DNA of 64,000 nt from Mangifera indica (taxonomy: Eukaryota > Streptophyta > Magnoliopsida > Sapindales > Anacardiaceae), in contig NC_058141.1 in assembly GCF_011075055.1 (NCBI RefSeq), positions 13,029,639-13,093,638 on the forward strand, written 5' to 3'. Shown piece after piece: positions 22,775-40,608 of the stretch (its first letter is position 1; each line of letters starts with the position of its first letter). The translations under genes and the position numbers were made by a program. Below the pieces are notes generated by a model. It was given only the letters and a program-made list of their open reading frames with translations. It had not been told where the DNA came from and made no database searches.

Positions 22775-25700
22775 TTAGCCCATCCATAACTTCAATACTT
22801 TGTCCTTACCACCAGAGGCAACTTTCTCACCATCTGGACTCCAATCAACAGCAAAGACCTTTGGGAAACAAATAATAAATCATTTATCAGCATGCTAGTC
22901 TGGAATAGACTGCATTTTGTTTACCAAGATGTCAGTACAAGGGAAGTTATTTTTTCTCTGTGATTAGTTCAGAGTAGATACCTCATCTGCATGGCCTGGG
23001 AGGTCTTGTTTCAGCTTCTGTGTCCGGATATCCCAAACCTGAAAAAAAAAAGAAATACATAAATTCAACAGCACATGAATGGCTTTTAAGTTCTTTGTCC
23101 ATAGAAAAGAAATGAAAATTTTCCACAGGCAGAATGTTAGCACTTGTCAAATTAGGTTCTGCAAATAAGCGATAACACATTCTCAATCAATATTTGGAAA
23201 CAATTCTGTACAATTACCTTCAGTGTGGAATCTTTGCTACCACTTAAGAGAAGCCTACTATCTGCAGACCAGCTGTACAGCAACAAGCAACATAACCATT
23301 AACAGCAGAAATAAGTTTATGGGATACAAAAGCAGGAAGTACTACCAACCTGATCTGATAAACAGGCCCAACATGGCCCCGAAAAGCAGCAACAAATTTC
23401 CCTGTCTTACCATTCCATAACTTCACAGACTTATCAAATGAGGCACTTGCCACCCATTGCCCATCAGGTGAAAAGTAAACATGGTTCACAAGCTGTAACA
23501 AACAAACAAACAGTTTAGAAACCCCATATAAACAGTTAAAAAGCTCTATTTTTTGAACAAACAATGCAACTCCCACTACATATGTAAAATTTCCTTCCTG
23601 TTTAAAACAGATGTCCTAGTTATTACCCTGTAGGCAAGAAGCAAATAATTTCAAAAAGCAGGCTGCAAAGATGAGGTTGATAGCTATCACTAATTTTTCT
23701 TGATGGATGTTACCAAGATATTGGAAAGTTTGGAAAACAGAGGTCCTAGTTATTACACCCTCAAACGACTATGTAGGCAAGAAGCAAATGTTTTCAAAAA
23801 GCTGGCTGCGAAGATGAGTCCTTTCTTTTAAAACAGAGGTCCTAGTTAGTACACCTTCAAATTACTATGTACACAAGAAGCAAATAATTTCTGGCTGCAA
23901 AGATGAGGTTGATAGCGATCACTAATTTATCTTGATGGATGTAACCAAGATATAGGAAAGTTTGGAATAGGAAACTTCAGAGCCAGATAGAAACCTCAGC
24001 AGATCTCTTACATTGAGCGAAAAGCATTCTAGTACTTGAGAAAAAGGGTGATAAGGGAAACTGTACCTTCCACCCCCAACAAATAATAGCTTATATATGG
24101 AAACACAAACAGGAAGTAATATTATATAATTTGTACCTGTTGATGACCAGTCATCCGAGTTTTGGGGTGTTTGCTGACAGCAGGTTCCCAGAGGAACATG
24201 GTAAAATCATCGGATCCTGAAACCAATCTTTCAGGAGCATTGCCTTTCATTTTGTGATACCTCTCCAGAGCAACCTATGTATATTGATACAATATAATGC
24301 ATTTAGTTTCAACATCCAGATTCGTCAAGCATGTAGACGCAACATAGAAATTAATATGCTACTCAAATAAATGCATGCTTTTATAAATGAGCATGTAAAC
24401 AACCCAAAAGTTATACTAGTGCACCGACAAAGGTGTCAATCAGTTATACTCAGCAAACATGGAATGCACATAAAAAAAAGATAGATAACATGAATGCCAA
24501 GCACAAGGTACAGAAGAGAACAAAATTGCAAATTGAAAAAAAAATTACCTTTTTCATTTCCTCAGGAGAGGAATACTGTTTGCCTGTATGATCAAAAGCC
24601 CCAGTCCGAAGAACATATTCGGTGCTCAATGCAAGGGAATTAACCCAATGTGCATGACCCTAAAAGAGTATCATATAAAGAAAGATGAAGGTCAATAGAG
24701 AGGTCAAAGGTAAAAAAGATTTTCAGCCTCAATAATTTAATATGAAAATTATGAACCACAGAATCACAGTTCATTGATTTGAATGACATTTTGCACATAA
24801 TCTGAGGTAAATTTGTCTGGTTAGATTTTCTGAATATGAGATACCATGTGCGTACATGATAATAACTTAAGAAGCATATTTTATGGTCTCAAAATTTAAA
24901 AATTATGGAGAGAGCCAGAAGAGAGATATGAGGATAAGTGATTTCTCAACACTTTTAAAGAGAAATTAACCGGTAAATTCACATAGGGGATAGAATGTGC
25001 TATCGAGCTTAAGAAATATTTTAACAGGAACAAAAGGATTTCAAAAATGGCACTACAAAGATGACGTTATCTATCCTTCAAGGCACACTGTTACAGAAAA
25101 CTATACCTATAGATGGATGCATGCAATTGCAATTTGAACCGGACAGATAAAGGAATGGAACTAGGGTAGAGCATACACCAAAAGATATACCTTCAATTCA
25201 CGAATCAGTTTCCCTTGTGTAGTTTCCCAGACTTTTATAGTACAATCCTGAGAGCTGCAAAAGTTAAGATGAGATATAAGTAATAAGTATTGAACAAACA
25301 TGGATGGTAGCTGTAAAACAAATAAGTAAATCAACACAAGGTAGTGACAGTGAATTACCTAGTGCTGATACAGAATTTCCAGAGTAAAACGAGTACAGGG
25401 AAAAATGTTTTATCACACTTCTAAGAATATAAGAAAAAGACCTACCCTGTGTATATCACTCCATCTCCACCCCATTTCACACAAGTCACTGCAAGTGTGT
25501 GACCACTAAGACAAATAACAGATTTCCTCAAGGTAATGTCCCAAATACGTGCATCCCCATCTTTGCTAGAACTTACAAAGCGACGACTAGGAGAATTCAA
25601 GTGGATTGGCTCCCAAGAGATACCAGTAATCCATTTCTTGTGACCCTAGAATAGCAAATTCAAAATATTAGCATTTTAGAGAAGTTTTTTCAACTAATAC

Positions 25701-27040
25701 AGTCAAGATACTTTCTATGGTCCATCAACACAAGCAATTCTAGCATTCAAATAAAATGCACTTTAACAAAAACTCAACCATCTAACAATATATTAATACA
25801 GCTAAATTTTGTCAAGAGAGGAATAAGATTTTTCAAGGAAAAAGACTCAACAGTGAGTGGATTGCCTGATGGCTTTCCTGTCTCTGGGTCCCAACATTGC
25901 AGTTCTCCAGCCTTGCTCCCACTGACAAGATGCTTACCATCAGGTGACCACGCTATACAAAGAACCCAATTCTTGTGTCCTGAAGAAAAGTAAAACTTCT
26001 GATAGTTAAGCAAATGAATCGACAGTAATATTAGTATCAATAGAAGTCAACAACATCCAATTAATAAATCTGGTAAAAAAAATTTTAGAGTAATAGAAAA
26101 AACTTCAATTAAAAACATTAAAAGATCAAAAACCATAACTGATGTCCAAGCTTGTGATCTGTACCAATTATTAAGTGCGTATGCAGATACTTCAAGGTAA
26201 CCAATAGACAGTAGGTGACAGTGATGAGAGGTTCATATTCCTAACCTGTGCATGTGTACATTGGTGTCTGGGTATTGAGGTCCCATATTCGAACAGTGGT
26301 ATCACCTGAACCACTAGCTAACTGTCGCCCATCAGGACTAAAAGCTACAGAAAGCACAGCTTCCATATGACCTACAGTTACACAGTTGAGAGTGCCAATT
26401 CTGTAATACTAAACCACATGCTAGTGAAAACTGACTCATTCAACGACTCAATTCAAAGGAAATAACAACACAACAAAAACACCCAAAGCATTCACACACC
26501 AGCAATCGTGGCTGAACAACGATTCACAGGACGAATTCTAAAAACAGCTTGCGGTTGATAAACTATCGACAGAACCTTCTCCACAGAAACTAGAAATTCA
26601 TTGACACAAAAAAATTAAGAAACACTATGAAAGGATGAATACATATCCAAGTATAGAATTAGCAAATGAGTTCATTAATTCTGTTACAATTGTAAAATAC
26701 AAACCTTTGTGTTTTTCTAAGTAAGTCCCAAGGGCCACAAGAAGTTCTTGATCAGATATATAAAAAGCATACGGTAATTTCTCCCCCTAAACAAAACCGA
26801 AACGGAGAATTTTGATGATCACTCATCTTAATTTAAAAAAAAAAATATTTTTTAAAGAACAAGCTAAGCATATATCTTCCAAAGTGAAGTACTTACATTG
26901 TTGAGAAGTTTGTTAACGATTTGTTGGAGCTGTTGAGGACCCGCGTTCTGAGGGAGATACATTGGAGCTCCTAACGGATTCCCTTCTGGGTCTGTTAATA
27001 GACACATCACGTTGTTCGTCATCTCTGTTTTCACCTCCAT
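22775..27040 (-). CDS. NLE: Notchless homolog, WD40 ribosome-assembly factor
   Basis: Thirteen exons join in phase: 27040-26897, 26786-26705, 26589-26500, 26371-26246, 25979-25852, 25645-25446, 25254-25191, 24659-24549, 24274-24137, 23492-23350, 23272-23218, 23038-22982 and 22858-22775, giving 473 residues. The N-terminal NLE domain ([21 protein letters not shown] ... [21 protein letters not shown]) precedes eight WD-type repeats, with clear GH...WD/WN signatures such as [30 protein letters not shown] and [15 protein letters not shown]. The protein ends KVLKLWMG. In eukaryotes Notchless (Rsa4 in yeast) docks on pre-60S particles and is the substrate pulled by the AAA protein midasin/Rea1 during nucleolar-nucleoplasmic large-subunit maturation. 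Length matches the plant family and no lesion is seen. The gene converges on RPL1. Confidence 0.96.
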
Positions 27041-28098
27041 TTCTTCTTTCTTGTTTTTGAACTTTATTGGGTAGCTAAGTGGTACTGACTTTCTGAGATG
27101 GAGAAGAGTTGAGTTAGGGTTTTCAGGGTTTAAGACTTGGATAGGAAGGTGGGGTTTATGGTGTCAGCGTCAAACGGACAGGCCGAGATTGGACGAATTT
27201 TGAGCCTTAAGCCCATGCCCATCTAACCGAGATTGGACGAAATAATTTCCCTGTTTCTTATTGCGGATGTCAAACCAATATGGAAAACTTCCCCTCAACT
27301 TCATGGTAGGCTCAACACGGCAAGTATTGTCAAAGCAAGCAAACGAAGAGACGGTTCAAAAAAGTTTCTTTCTCGTTTTTATTTTTAATCAGTGTATTCC
27401 CAGGGGAGTATTATTCAATGTCTTCAATTCTAATGTTTACTCAGGGCAGTCTATTCTCTGCAATTGTCATCCCCTATAGGTTATATATGCATTCTCTATT
27501 TTTCAAACTTGTTTATATGGTAAAATCACTTGCATTTGAGCTATTCTGCTTCTCCTATGATATCTGCAGAACATGGTAATGGCGTATTCATTAATTTACC
27601 AGGCTAATATATTAGTTTTTGATGAAGGACCCAGGTCAATTGAAAAATCTTACATAATCTAATGAAAACAAGTTTCTGAAATAATTTACTCATGTATTAG
27701 ATTGGTTGTTTTGTTGTTTTCCTTCAATATCAGTGGAATGCAAGAATACAAATATGACAATATAGTATGATATACCAACCAAAACATGCAGAGGCAGCTT
27801 CATGATTATGGTAATGTTAACTGTTATAATTTGTATGCTATGTATGCCAAAAAATTTCCCTTCAATTCTAAAACCAGGCACCCTCTGATCTTCAATGATG
27901 CAGCAGCTGCACTTTTGAGGATAAATCCATGCTTCCCTTGTTATGCCTTACACTTTCCTCATTTTCTTGCAATTCAAGCCTCATCATGCTGCTGGCTTTT
28001 TTTGTACATGGCTTCAATGGGTTGATCTCTGGAACCAAATCCATATGGCCCTCAATCACATTGCTCATATTTTCATCATCAAAATGTGGTCCATTTAG
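27041..28098. other. Notchless upstream region and polyamine oxidase 3' region
   Basis: About 27041-27250 should hold the Notchless 5' UTR and promoter; it contains the tandem phrase GAGATTGGACGAA twice (about 27184 and 27229). The remainder shows no conserved coding sequence. Confidence 0.45.
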
Positions 28099-32838
<4,740 letters not shown>

Positions 32839-33396
32839 TCGAGAACGTAAGGCACAGCTGTGTGACTTTTGCGAAATCTAACGACGAGAGAACCAGAAGT
32901 AGCGGGAGTCAGTTTTTATAGGCGTTTGTTTAGTTAAGAATTATTTTAGACGTCCTCCAAATATTCCTTAATTAATTTCCACCCCGATCTTTTCAGTTTA
33001 ATTACCGAATTCAGACAGCTGTTGGGGGTGTTTACAATCATTTTTAAATTTTAAGGGATTTTACAGTCATTATTTTTTAATTTAGTTGTGCTATGAGTGA
33101 GAAGAAAAGAAAGGGTAGAATGGTAAATTGAGAGGGTAATGGGACATTCTTGAGTCAAATTGTATTTGTCGTTCATGAATTTGAGTCCAGTAATGTTTAT
33201 AATCTTCACTCTTTATTCCAAAACTAGTCCTTGCATCCATGTTTTTTTGTTTAATGTTAATATTCTTTTAAAACATAATACAAGAATGGGAAGCAAGTGC
33301 CAAGGTCAAATTAGGAATACTGAATTAGTATTAACGAACTTTACAACATTAATGGAACCATCCCCCTTTTGAATGACAAACGTGAAAACTGCAAAA

Positions 33397-33435
<39 letters not shown>

Positions 33436-35139
33436 TAAATATATAATAAAATATTATTATATAATTAAATAATTTTAATTTAAAAATAAAATAATACGTA
33501 TTTACACACTTCATTTATATATTATAGGTGTGTAAGCTATATAAAATTAGGAATTAGACACTTTGACTTTGGGTACTGACTGAAAGGGCAGTGTGACAGA
33601 TGAGACATGGCCGTCAAAATTAATTCCACACGTGACGAATTTAATAACACACATGTGGATGATTACCTGGCGGCTAGCTAGCCACAAGCGGTTTGCGGTT
33701 TAACAGTGAAAGCAAGATCCGGGTTATAAACGGTCAACTTTAATCGAGCCGTAGTCAACGGTCCAGTCTAAATTGTCAACGCATTATATATTTATGTGTT
33801 GAAACTAAAAATTAATGTTTTGATGTTCGACTTGATGTTTCTGTGATATCAATTCAGATTCAAGTTTGGATTTTGAGTTAAATACCTTCCATGCTAATTC
33901 ATTTTAAATTATAATTATATCAAAATCTATTAACCCTAATTAATCAAACATAATCTTTATTAGCTTAAAATTATTTATTGTTTTTGTTCTTTTTAGTATT
34001 TTTATATTTCAATTTCATTCCCAAATTTACGAGTAAAATAAAACATAACGTTTTCTTCTATTTGTAAACAGTCCAAAAATTTAATATAAAAACCGTTTAA
34101 AACATGTCAATAATTTTAATAATTAAATCTCATTTTCACTATTAAAAAATAAAATAAAAATTTTAAATAAAAATCTAGAATGAATAAATTAAACACAAAT
34201 ATATAAAGATACGAATTATATGCAATATATAAGAGTTTTATAACAAAATGGAAGTCATTCTTTTTCGAAATGTCATCTTGGGTTAGTTCTATAATTGTGA
34301 GATAATCAATATATGAACTTGAAAAATATTTTGTCAAAGTTTAGATTAAGATTATGGAGCTGTTTTTATTAGATATGATTGTCTTCTCAAAGGATTAATT
34401 CTCTCAAAGCAAAATATATTGTTGACAAATGTTTTGTATACACAAAATATGATAGAAACTATTGGTATACATAAAACTTATCTCTATTACTCTTGAAGTG
34501 GTTGAAATTAACTTGGAATCAACAACAAGATTATCCAGAGACATAATCATAAATGTTTTAGTATTTTTTGAGTCGCTAAAACTGGTTTACTCAATAAATT
34601 GTTTATATATATATATATAACTCAACCTTGGTTTTATTTTTTATATGTTGTGTTGTACTGGGTTAATGAATGATGTTAAAAATTGTTAGTTTTTTTTTTT
34701 GTTGCTCAACATGGTACATTATTCGCTTCCACTCTTTAGCTAAAAGCATATTGCGTTTAAAGTAAAACTAAACGAAGGAATCGTAGCAATTTCATACTAA
34801 CAAACGTCAAATGTGAAATACCACCACCACGGGTTCAAAGAGGCATATCTTTTTAAGGGCTTGGAATAGAGAGCATAATTAAAGAGGGTGAGGAATAATT
34901 CCCAAGTTGCTAACTGGAACACTGAAAGAAATGTGTCCACGAGTTATTGGAAACCAGCATATACCTGAAAGGTTAAAGCAACGGTGGCAATAGTAGATGT
35001 TGAAAATAGACAATTCTATGCTTCATGTGGGGTGGTGGGGTGAGGTATAAATCAGTTAGATCACGAGAATACATAGAATTTTTTAGAGTGAATTACCCTT
35101 TCCCACCCAAGGTTTAGGCTTAAAACACAACACTTTTCC
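32839..35139. other. Polyamine oxidase promoter side and intergenic DNA, no gene
   Basis: About 32839-33100 should contain the polyamine oxidase promoter. An (AT)n run lies at about 33403-33431 and another at about 34604-34619, where the SMT1 unit A begins. 33590-33780 is GC-richer with ACGTG motifs but not coding. Confidence 0.45.
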
Positions 35140-35320
35140 ACCTTAGTCAAGGCGGCGACTTTGGCCATAAGCACTCACAATAGCATTATAGACATCAATA
35201 GTTGGTTTAAGCCCCACAAACTTGCTTCCTCAGGTCGTTCACACTCGCCAAGCATCATTAACAGCTTTGTATAGGTTTGGCATCGTGGTTGACATCAATG
35301 CTGCTTGTGAAGAAGTCCAA
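35140..35320 (-). pseudogene. Pentatricopeptide-repeat gene fragment (unit A)
   Basis: The minus strand encodes CQTYTKLLMMLGECERPEEA and, after a frameshift, LKPTIDVYNAIVSAYGQSRR. These are two consecutive PPR motifs of the type found in organelle RNA-binding P-class proteins. A stop precedes the first motif and another follows the second, and nothing of the rest of the gene is visible. It is a decayed fragment, duplicated with SMT1 (second copy at 44578-44752). Confidence 0.65.
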
Positions 35321-36346
35321 AAATTCTACAGTGAAGCCATTTCTCATGTCAAAAATAGCTAGACCACTGAAGTATATTGACATAATACAAACTCCTAGTC
35401 CACAAGTAACCATCCATTTAGCTTTCATATTGCAGATTTCAAATAGCTAGACCGGGTCTCATTTCATATTACTAGCTTACAGTGCGATATTTGTTTTTTG
35501 TTTGTCACTTTTTATCTTTGGTACTACTCCACAGAGATGATTTTTTATTGACATTTCTATCATGTGGCTGTTATTCTCCGACTCTGCTTTCTGGAAGCCC
35601 ACCTCAAATGAAAATACGCATGTACATACAAAATTGCTTGAATCTCGGTTATTTTTCAAGTTTGTTAATCATGGACCTGGTATTATCTTCGCGCACTTCA
35701 ATACTGTGCTCCCACTTGGGAAATTATAGTTGGGCTGTGATTTAAAGAGATAAAACAAATTAATAGACGTATTCAAAAGAAATATAACGCTCAGAATACA
35801 ACTAGATGTTATTCATCCCTTGCGATGTATGCCCTCTATTGCAGTCCTCTTGCAAGGACTAAACTTTTTCTGTTTTTTTTTTTTTGTAACCTCATTAGAG
35901 CTTGAATCCGTTTTGGAATCCATTATTTTATTTTTCAAATCCACTTTACTTGCACGAAAATATGCAGCCTAATTTTGTTATAAAAATCTAGTAAATTTTT
36001 TTGTTGCAATGAAGGGCGGCATGATTTCACGATCAACCGCCAAGGAGTTCACAGCAATTGATTGGACAAAGCGATAACAACAAACTAGTAGTTGAACAGA
36101 TGCACACTTAAATTAAAATCCTCAAGGTCACAGGCAGCAGGAGATACAAAAACAAGAACAAAATAACAAAAGTTTCACGTTACAATCAAACTGGAAATCA
36201 TAGAGTTTCACGTTACAAGCCAAATAACAATAGCAAGAAAGTTCATGCAACCAACTCACAAAAAAACAAGGACAATTGCTAACAGGTCCATACATACTTA
36301 TAAATTGCATCCTCTACTCTGTGACAATACTGTCCATTAGCAGATG

Positions 36347-39300
36347 TTAAGAAACCGTTTGCACTCCCAATTTACTGACTGCCAGACTGTGCTTCCGTGC
36401 CACAAAAAAATACATTGGCGTGAAAATCTCTTTCCTGAAGCAACAAGTTAGATTAGCACTTAAATAAACCCATGATTGATGAATTGCACCTAATAATGGG
36501 TTCAATTTTGGGTGTAACATTGTTATAATGACAAAAATATATATTTATGAAAAGGAGAGCAATTTTACTTATAATGAGTATCAATTTGATTACTAATAAT
36601 AATATGTGACTATGTAATTAGATGCTATTTTATCATAAATTTAAAATTATCTAATCACATGACGACACATCATCACTGGTATTCAAATTGATATTCATTA
36701 TAAAAACACACAGTTTTATTAAAAAGGAGCTAGTGTATATGATCAAAATTAAAATGAAGAAAAATTAACACTGACCTTCCACCAGCAACCAAACCCTCAG
36801 CAGCTCTCTCCAGCAAATCTAGAACCCTTTGACTGCCCTTTGGGGCTACTCCCACAAATTCCAGGGCCCTAACCTAAAAAGGGGAAATACATATTGGTCA
36901 GCTGGCAAGGAAAACGGCAATAAATCTAAATTTTAGATAACCAATTTCTTTGAGAATTGGTTTCTCTAGGATTAACATAATCACAAAGGCTAGCATTTCA
37001 ACAATCTTTACCATGTTTCTAATGAAGAAACGTCCAACAGCAGTTTGGCGGAAGCTACTTAGTGAGAAGTGGCTTTTATCGAAAGCCAAGTACCATGGGA
37101 GAGGTGAGTCAACAGCAAGATCTTTCTCCCACAACACCTTCATGAATAAAACAATATTATATATAAAAATATATATAATTATTGTACAGACCGTAAGATA
37201 ATGTAAAACATAAAAGGTAAACTGAAACAGATTATTAAAATTAAAAAGGCATAAATAGTCTTGCCTCAAAACCAGCTTGTTTCAGAGCTTCAAGACAATT
37301 TCTAGTCAACCTGACGTCAGGAAGGCCGGCACCAATCTCAATTTCAGCCTGTGTCATTGAAACTTTATTACCATACAATTTCGTAAACTATGGCATATGT
37401 ACACAATAACCAGTGGGCGAATTTCTTTATCTTTATGAGATATACAACCTTAATTTTCTGATGTTCTTGATTTTGAGGATCAAAAGCATCAGTCATGCAC
37501 CATTCGTATGCTGCAAAGCATTGGCCAGGCTTCAATACTCTGCGAATCTCTTTGTAGCATCCATACTGTCCAGAAATAACATAAGTTAAACCAAACAGAG
37601 GAAAACAGACACACTCACACTATTGTAGGATAATCTCAAATTGACATACTACATCTGGTGCATGACAGGTTGCATCAATTGCATATACAGCATCAAAACT
37701 ATTGTCAGGAAAAGGCATCTTCATGAAGTCAGCCTGCATTAGTAGGAAAAAACAGCAATCATAAAGTTCATCACTGCAAATTGTAAACCATTCTATTATA
37801 TCTAAATATATTTCCATTTACTAGAATTAATAACATAGAAAATGGAAAATGTGCTACAAAAAGTGAAATGATAAAATCACAAGCTTGTCCAGGGAATACT
37901 ACCAACCTTTACAAAGTTGCAGGTTTTGTCCACTCCTGCAATTCGGTTTAGTTCCTGTGGAGCGACAAATCTTGTGACATCAAAAGCTATTAAAAAGAAA
38001 GGAATAATTTCAAAAGTAAAAAAGCTAAAAAAAAAAGTGGGAGGCGCAAGCAATTGTGATCCAATAGTCCAAAAACATTGATTAGGGCTGTACAGACAAC
38101 TTAAAAAATCAAATCAAACTGTCTAATTTGATAAAACTAATAAGTTTCATATCTTATAAAACCGACATCGAACAAAAAATGACATGCAAGTCAGTGTATG
38201 GGAATCTCAAGCAGCAAACATAACATAAAATGAACTAGCAACAACAACTGAAAATGCATATGGTATTATAATTAGAAAAGAAAGTACATACTTTTCCTCT
38301 TGTTATCTGATATTCATTGATGTTCAACCCAGTGACCGATGTTGAGCTGCAACAAATAACCAAAGAAGGCCCTCTCTTAAAAACAAAACTTTTGTTTAAA
38401 CATAACAAAAATGAAAAGAAAAATTGCTAAAGCTTGCTATTCGACATTAGGTGATTTGTGCCCTTTCTTAATAAAAAATCTTTAGTAATGCTAGAGTTGT
38501 TTAACTAGACATTAAGCCTACTAGCCCAGTGATTCCAATTAATTTTGGAGATGAAGCATGAAGAATTCTAATCATACAAGCAACGAAAATGCCTAACCAA
38601 ATTTAAGACTGTAATAAAATTGGACACAGCCAGCCAAAGAATTCGGGATTCATGAAAGGCAACAAAGTAAAACCCAATCTAATGGAAGTCAGCTTCAACG
38701 AGAAAGAGGGAGGAAATTGTATGAATAATATTATTTAATAGCTGATAATGATAGATGACCAAAAAAGGCTCGAACTTAAATGCCCATATCACCTGAACCG
38801 TGCAATTTCTCTCATTGGTCCACCAATTCCACAACCTACATCCAGAACCTATTTGATACTAGCAAAAGCTTGTGTCACAATCCAATCCAAATAACAAATG
38901 ATAGATCTCTCAACTTGATGTTTCAGTGCTGTACAAGAAAGTATTAACCTTCTGTCCAGGTTTCAGGGCAAGTTGTAAAGCCAGGAAATGCTCATGTCGC
39001 TTCATACTCTCCTGAAGAGACTCTCCTTTCCATCTGGAATAACAAATATCATTATCATGATAAATTTTTCAGTAACATCCACAAAGGCATGCAGTCTCTC
39101 TTTGGTACCAACTACAGGAGAGAACAAAGTATTACCTTGGTGCAAAATGGAAAGACTCCCCCCAGCCAAACTCATAAAAGCTGGTTACGAGATCATAATA
39201 TTTATTTACCTGAAATTGCAAATGAGACAATAAAATGCCGTTGAAAGGACATTTTTACAATCATTATGAGAGAAAAAGCAAAATTCTAACAACATACTTT

Positions 39301-39890
39301 ACGACCGGATGACCACTTGTCACTATAGAAGATAATTAGAAAAATTTTAAAAGCAAAAGGTCGGATCACAAAGTGCCAATTGAAAATATGTTGCCAGAAA
39401 CTGAGCAACAGAAAAGAGATAAATCGGATGACAGATTATTATGGTCAAGTTCGATAATTTTGAAGCGGACATGGTTAAATAGACCTTCTCATACCATGTC
39501 AGCGTAGTTAGCTTTTCTCTCTTCCTCTTCACCTCCATTACAGACATGATACTTCTCATACCTGCATCATTAAGCTAAAACTTTTATCAAAGAATTCAGT
39601 AACACCTATACTAAATTGGAGAGACAAAACTTGAACACCATGATTAGATTGCCAGTTTGTCCAGAAAACTTGGACTACAATTGTACACACTATGCAGCAC
39701 AGAAGAATCACCTGATGCCATGCAGCTGATTGGTCATGCATATATAATTCAGTTCATAAATTACATGTTTTTCTATCACTTAGTTCAATAGAAAAATGAG
39801 GAAGTACGTTTTGACGGCGGAGAGAACTTCGCTTTTGTCAATTTTTCCACCGACCCCAAAAGCCAGATCCAAGGCGCCAGCCTTCGGCAT
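36347..39890 (-). CDS. SMT1: Cycloartenol C-24 methyltransferase, copy A
   Basis: Thirteen exons join in phase: 39890-39808, 39561-39495, 39209-39136, 39033-38949, 38848-38793, 38346-38292, 37954-37907, 37733-37650, 37565-37449, 37348-37265, 37137-37012, 36873-36776 and 36434-36347, giving 354 residues. The enzyme transfers a methyl group from S-adenosylmethionine to C-24 of cycloartenol, the entry step to alkylated phytosterols, at the ER. Family motifs are [12 protein letters not shown], the SAM-binding [10 protein letters not shown], and [14 protein letters not shown]. The intron after exon 10 starts with GC (GAG/GCAAGA). At positions where copies B and C agree, this copy has [12 protein letters not shown] instead of [17 protein letters not shown] instead of WYLPL, and a C-terminus altered by two compensating indels (RKHSLAV for RKPQSDS). 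It is intact, but possibly under relaxed constraint. Confidence 0.93.
36560..36712. mobile_element. MITE in SMT1-A last intron
   Basis: Terminal inverted repeats TTATAATGAGTATCAATTTG (36569-36588) and CAAATTGATATTCATTATAA (36684-36703) enclose about 95 AT-rich bases. The element sits at the same intronic site in copies B and C, so it predates the triplication. Confidence 0.65.
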
Positions 39891-40106
39891 TGTTTGGTGA
39901 GTTCGAATCTTTAAAAAGAAAACAAAAAACAATAGCAAAAGAATCAGAAGCGGAATCGTTTAAAAAAGAAAAAACGAAAAAGTTCACGTGACACGGAATC
40001 TACAGTTTGAAAAACATCTTAGTTAAGAAAATGCGGCGGAGGAGATAGAAAAGGTTACTTGGAGAAGTCGAGAGTGGGCTTCTGAACCAGAAAAGAGAGT
40101 GAGCCT

Positions 40107-40117
40107 CTTATAATATA
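40107..40117 (-). promoter_or_regulatory. TATA-like element of SMT1-A
   Basis: The minus strand reads TATATTATAAG about 215 bases upstream of the ATG, followed by a CT-rich start region (AGGCTCACTCTCTTTTC). It is conserved at the same place in copy B. Core-promoter role is inferred from position and composition. Confidence 0.45.
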
Positions 40118-40400
40118 CAGTTTTTGTATGAGAAAAAGGAAAAGAATACTTTTTGATAAAGGAGATACGAGGGGACACTAAGATTAGAAAGATATGGGTA
40201 CAAATCAAAAATTAAAGAAATTATATATTGGAGGGTTAGAGATTAAATTTTAGGATTTGATAGATTTTTCCTAAAATAGAAGAAAGAGATATGATTTGAT
40301 TGATTTAGAGATAAGAAGATATTATGAGAAGATACTATAATTAAATAAATATGGGTGGAAAGCTAGGAGATATTATAATTAAATAGAGATGTTATAATTA

Positions 40401-40608
40401 ACAATAAAATTATGTGTATCTATTTTTTTATATATAATTTGTGTATATAAATCAGATGTTATTATATGATTGGATATTTCTTTATCATATTGTGACACAT
40501 GTTTTAAAATCATCTAATTATATAATGACACATCATTATGTACATAAATTGTGTATAAAAAATAGGTACATAAATTATGTATAAAAAATAGGTACACATA
40601 GCATTGCC
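40401..40608. mobile_element. MITE inserted upstream of SMT1-A
   Basis: About 208 bases with terminal inverted repeats (ACAATAAAATTATGTGTATC at the left; the complement of GATACACA-like sequence, GGTACACATAGCATTG, at the right). Both sides carry the direct repeat TTATAATTA (40392-40400 and 40609-40617), compatible with a 9-bp target duplication as made by Mutator-type elements. Units B and C have an uninterrupted TATAATTAAATAG sequence here, i.e. an empty site. Confidence 0.7.
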
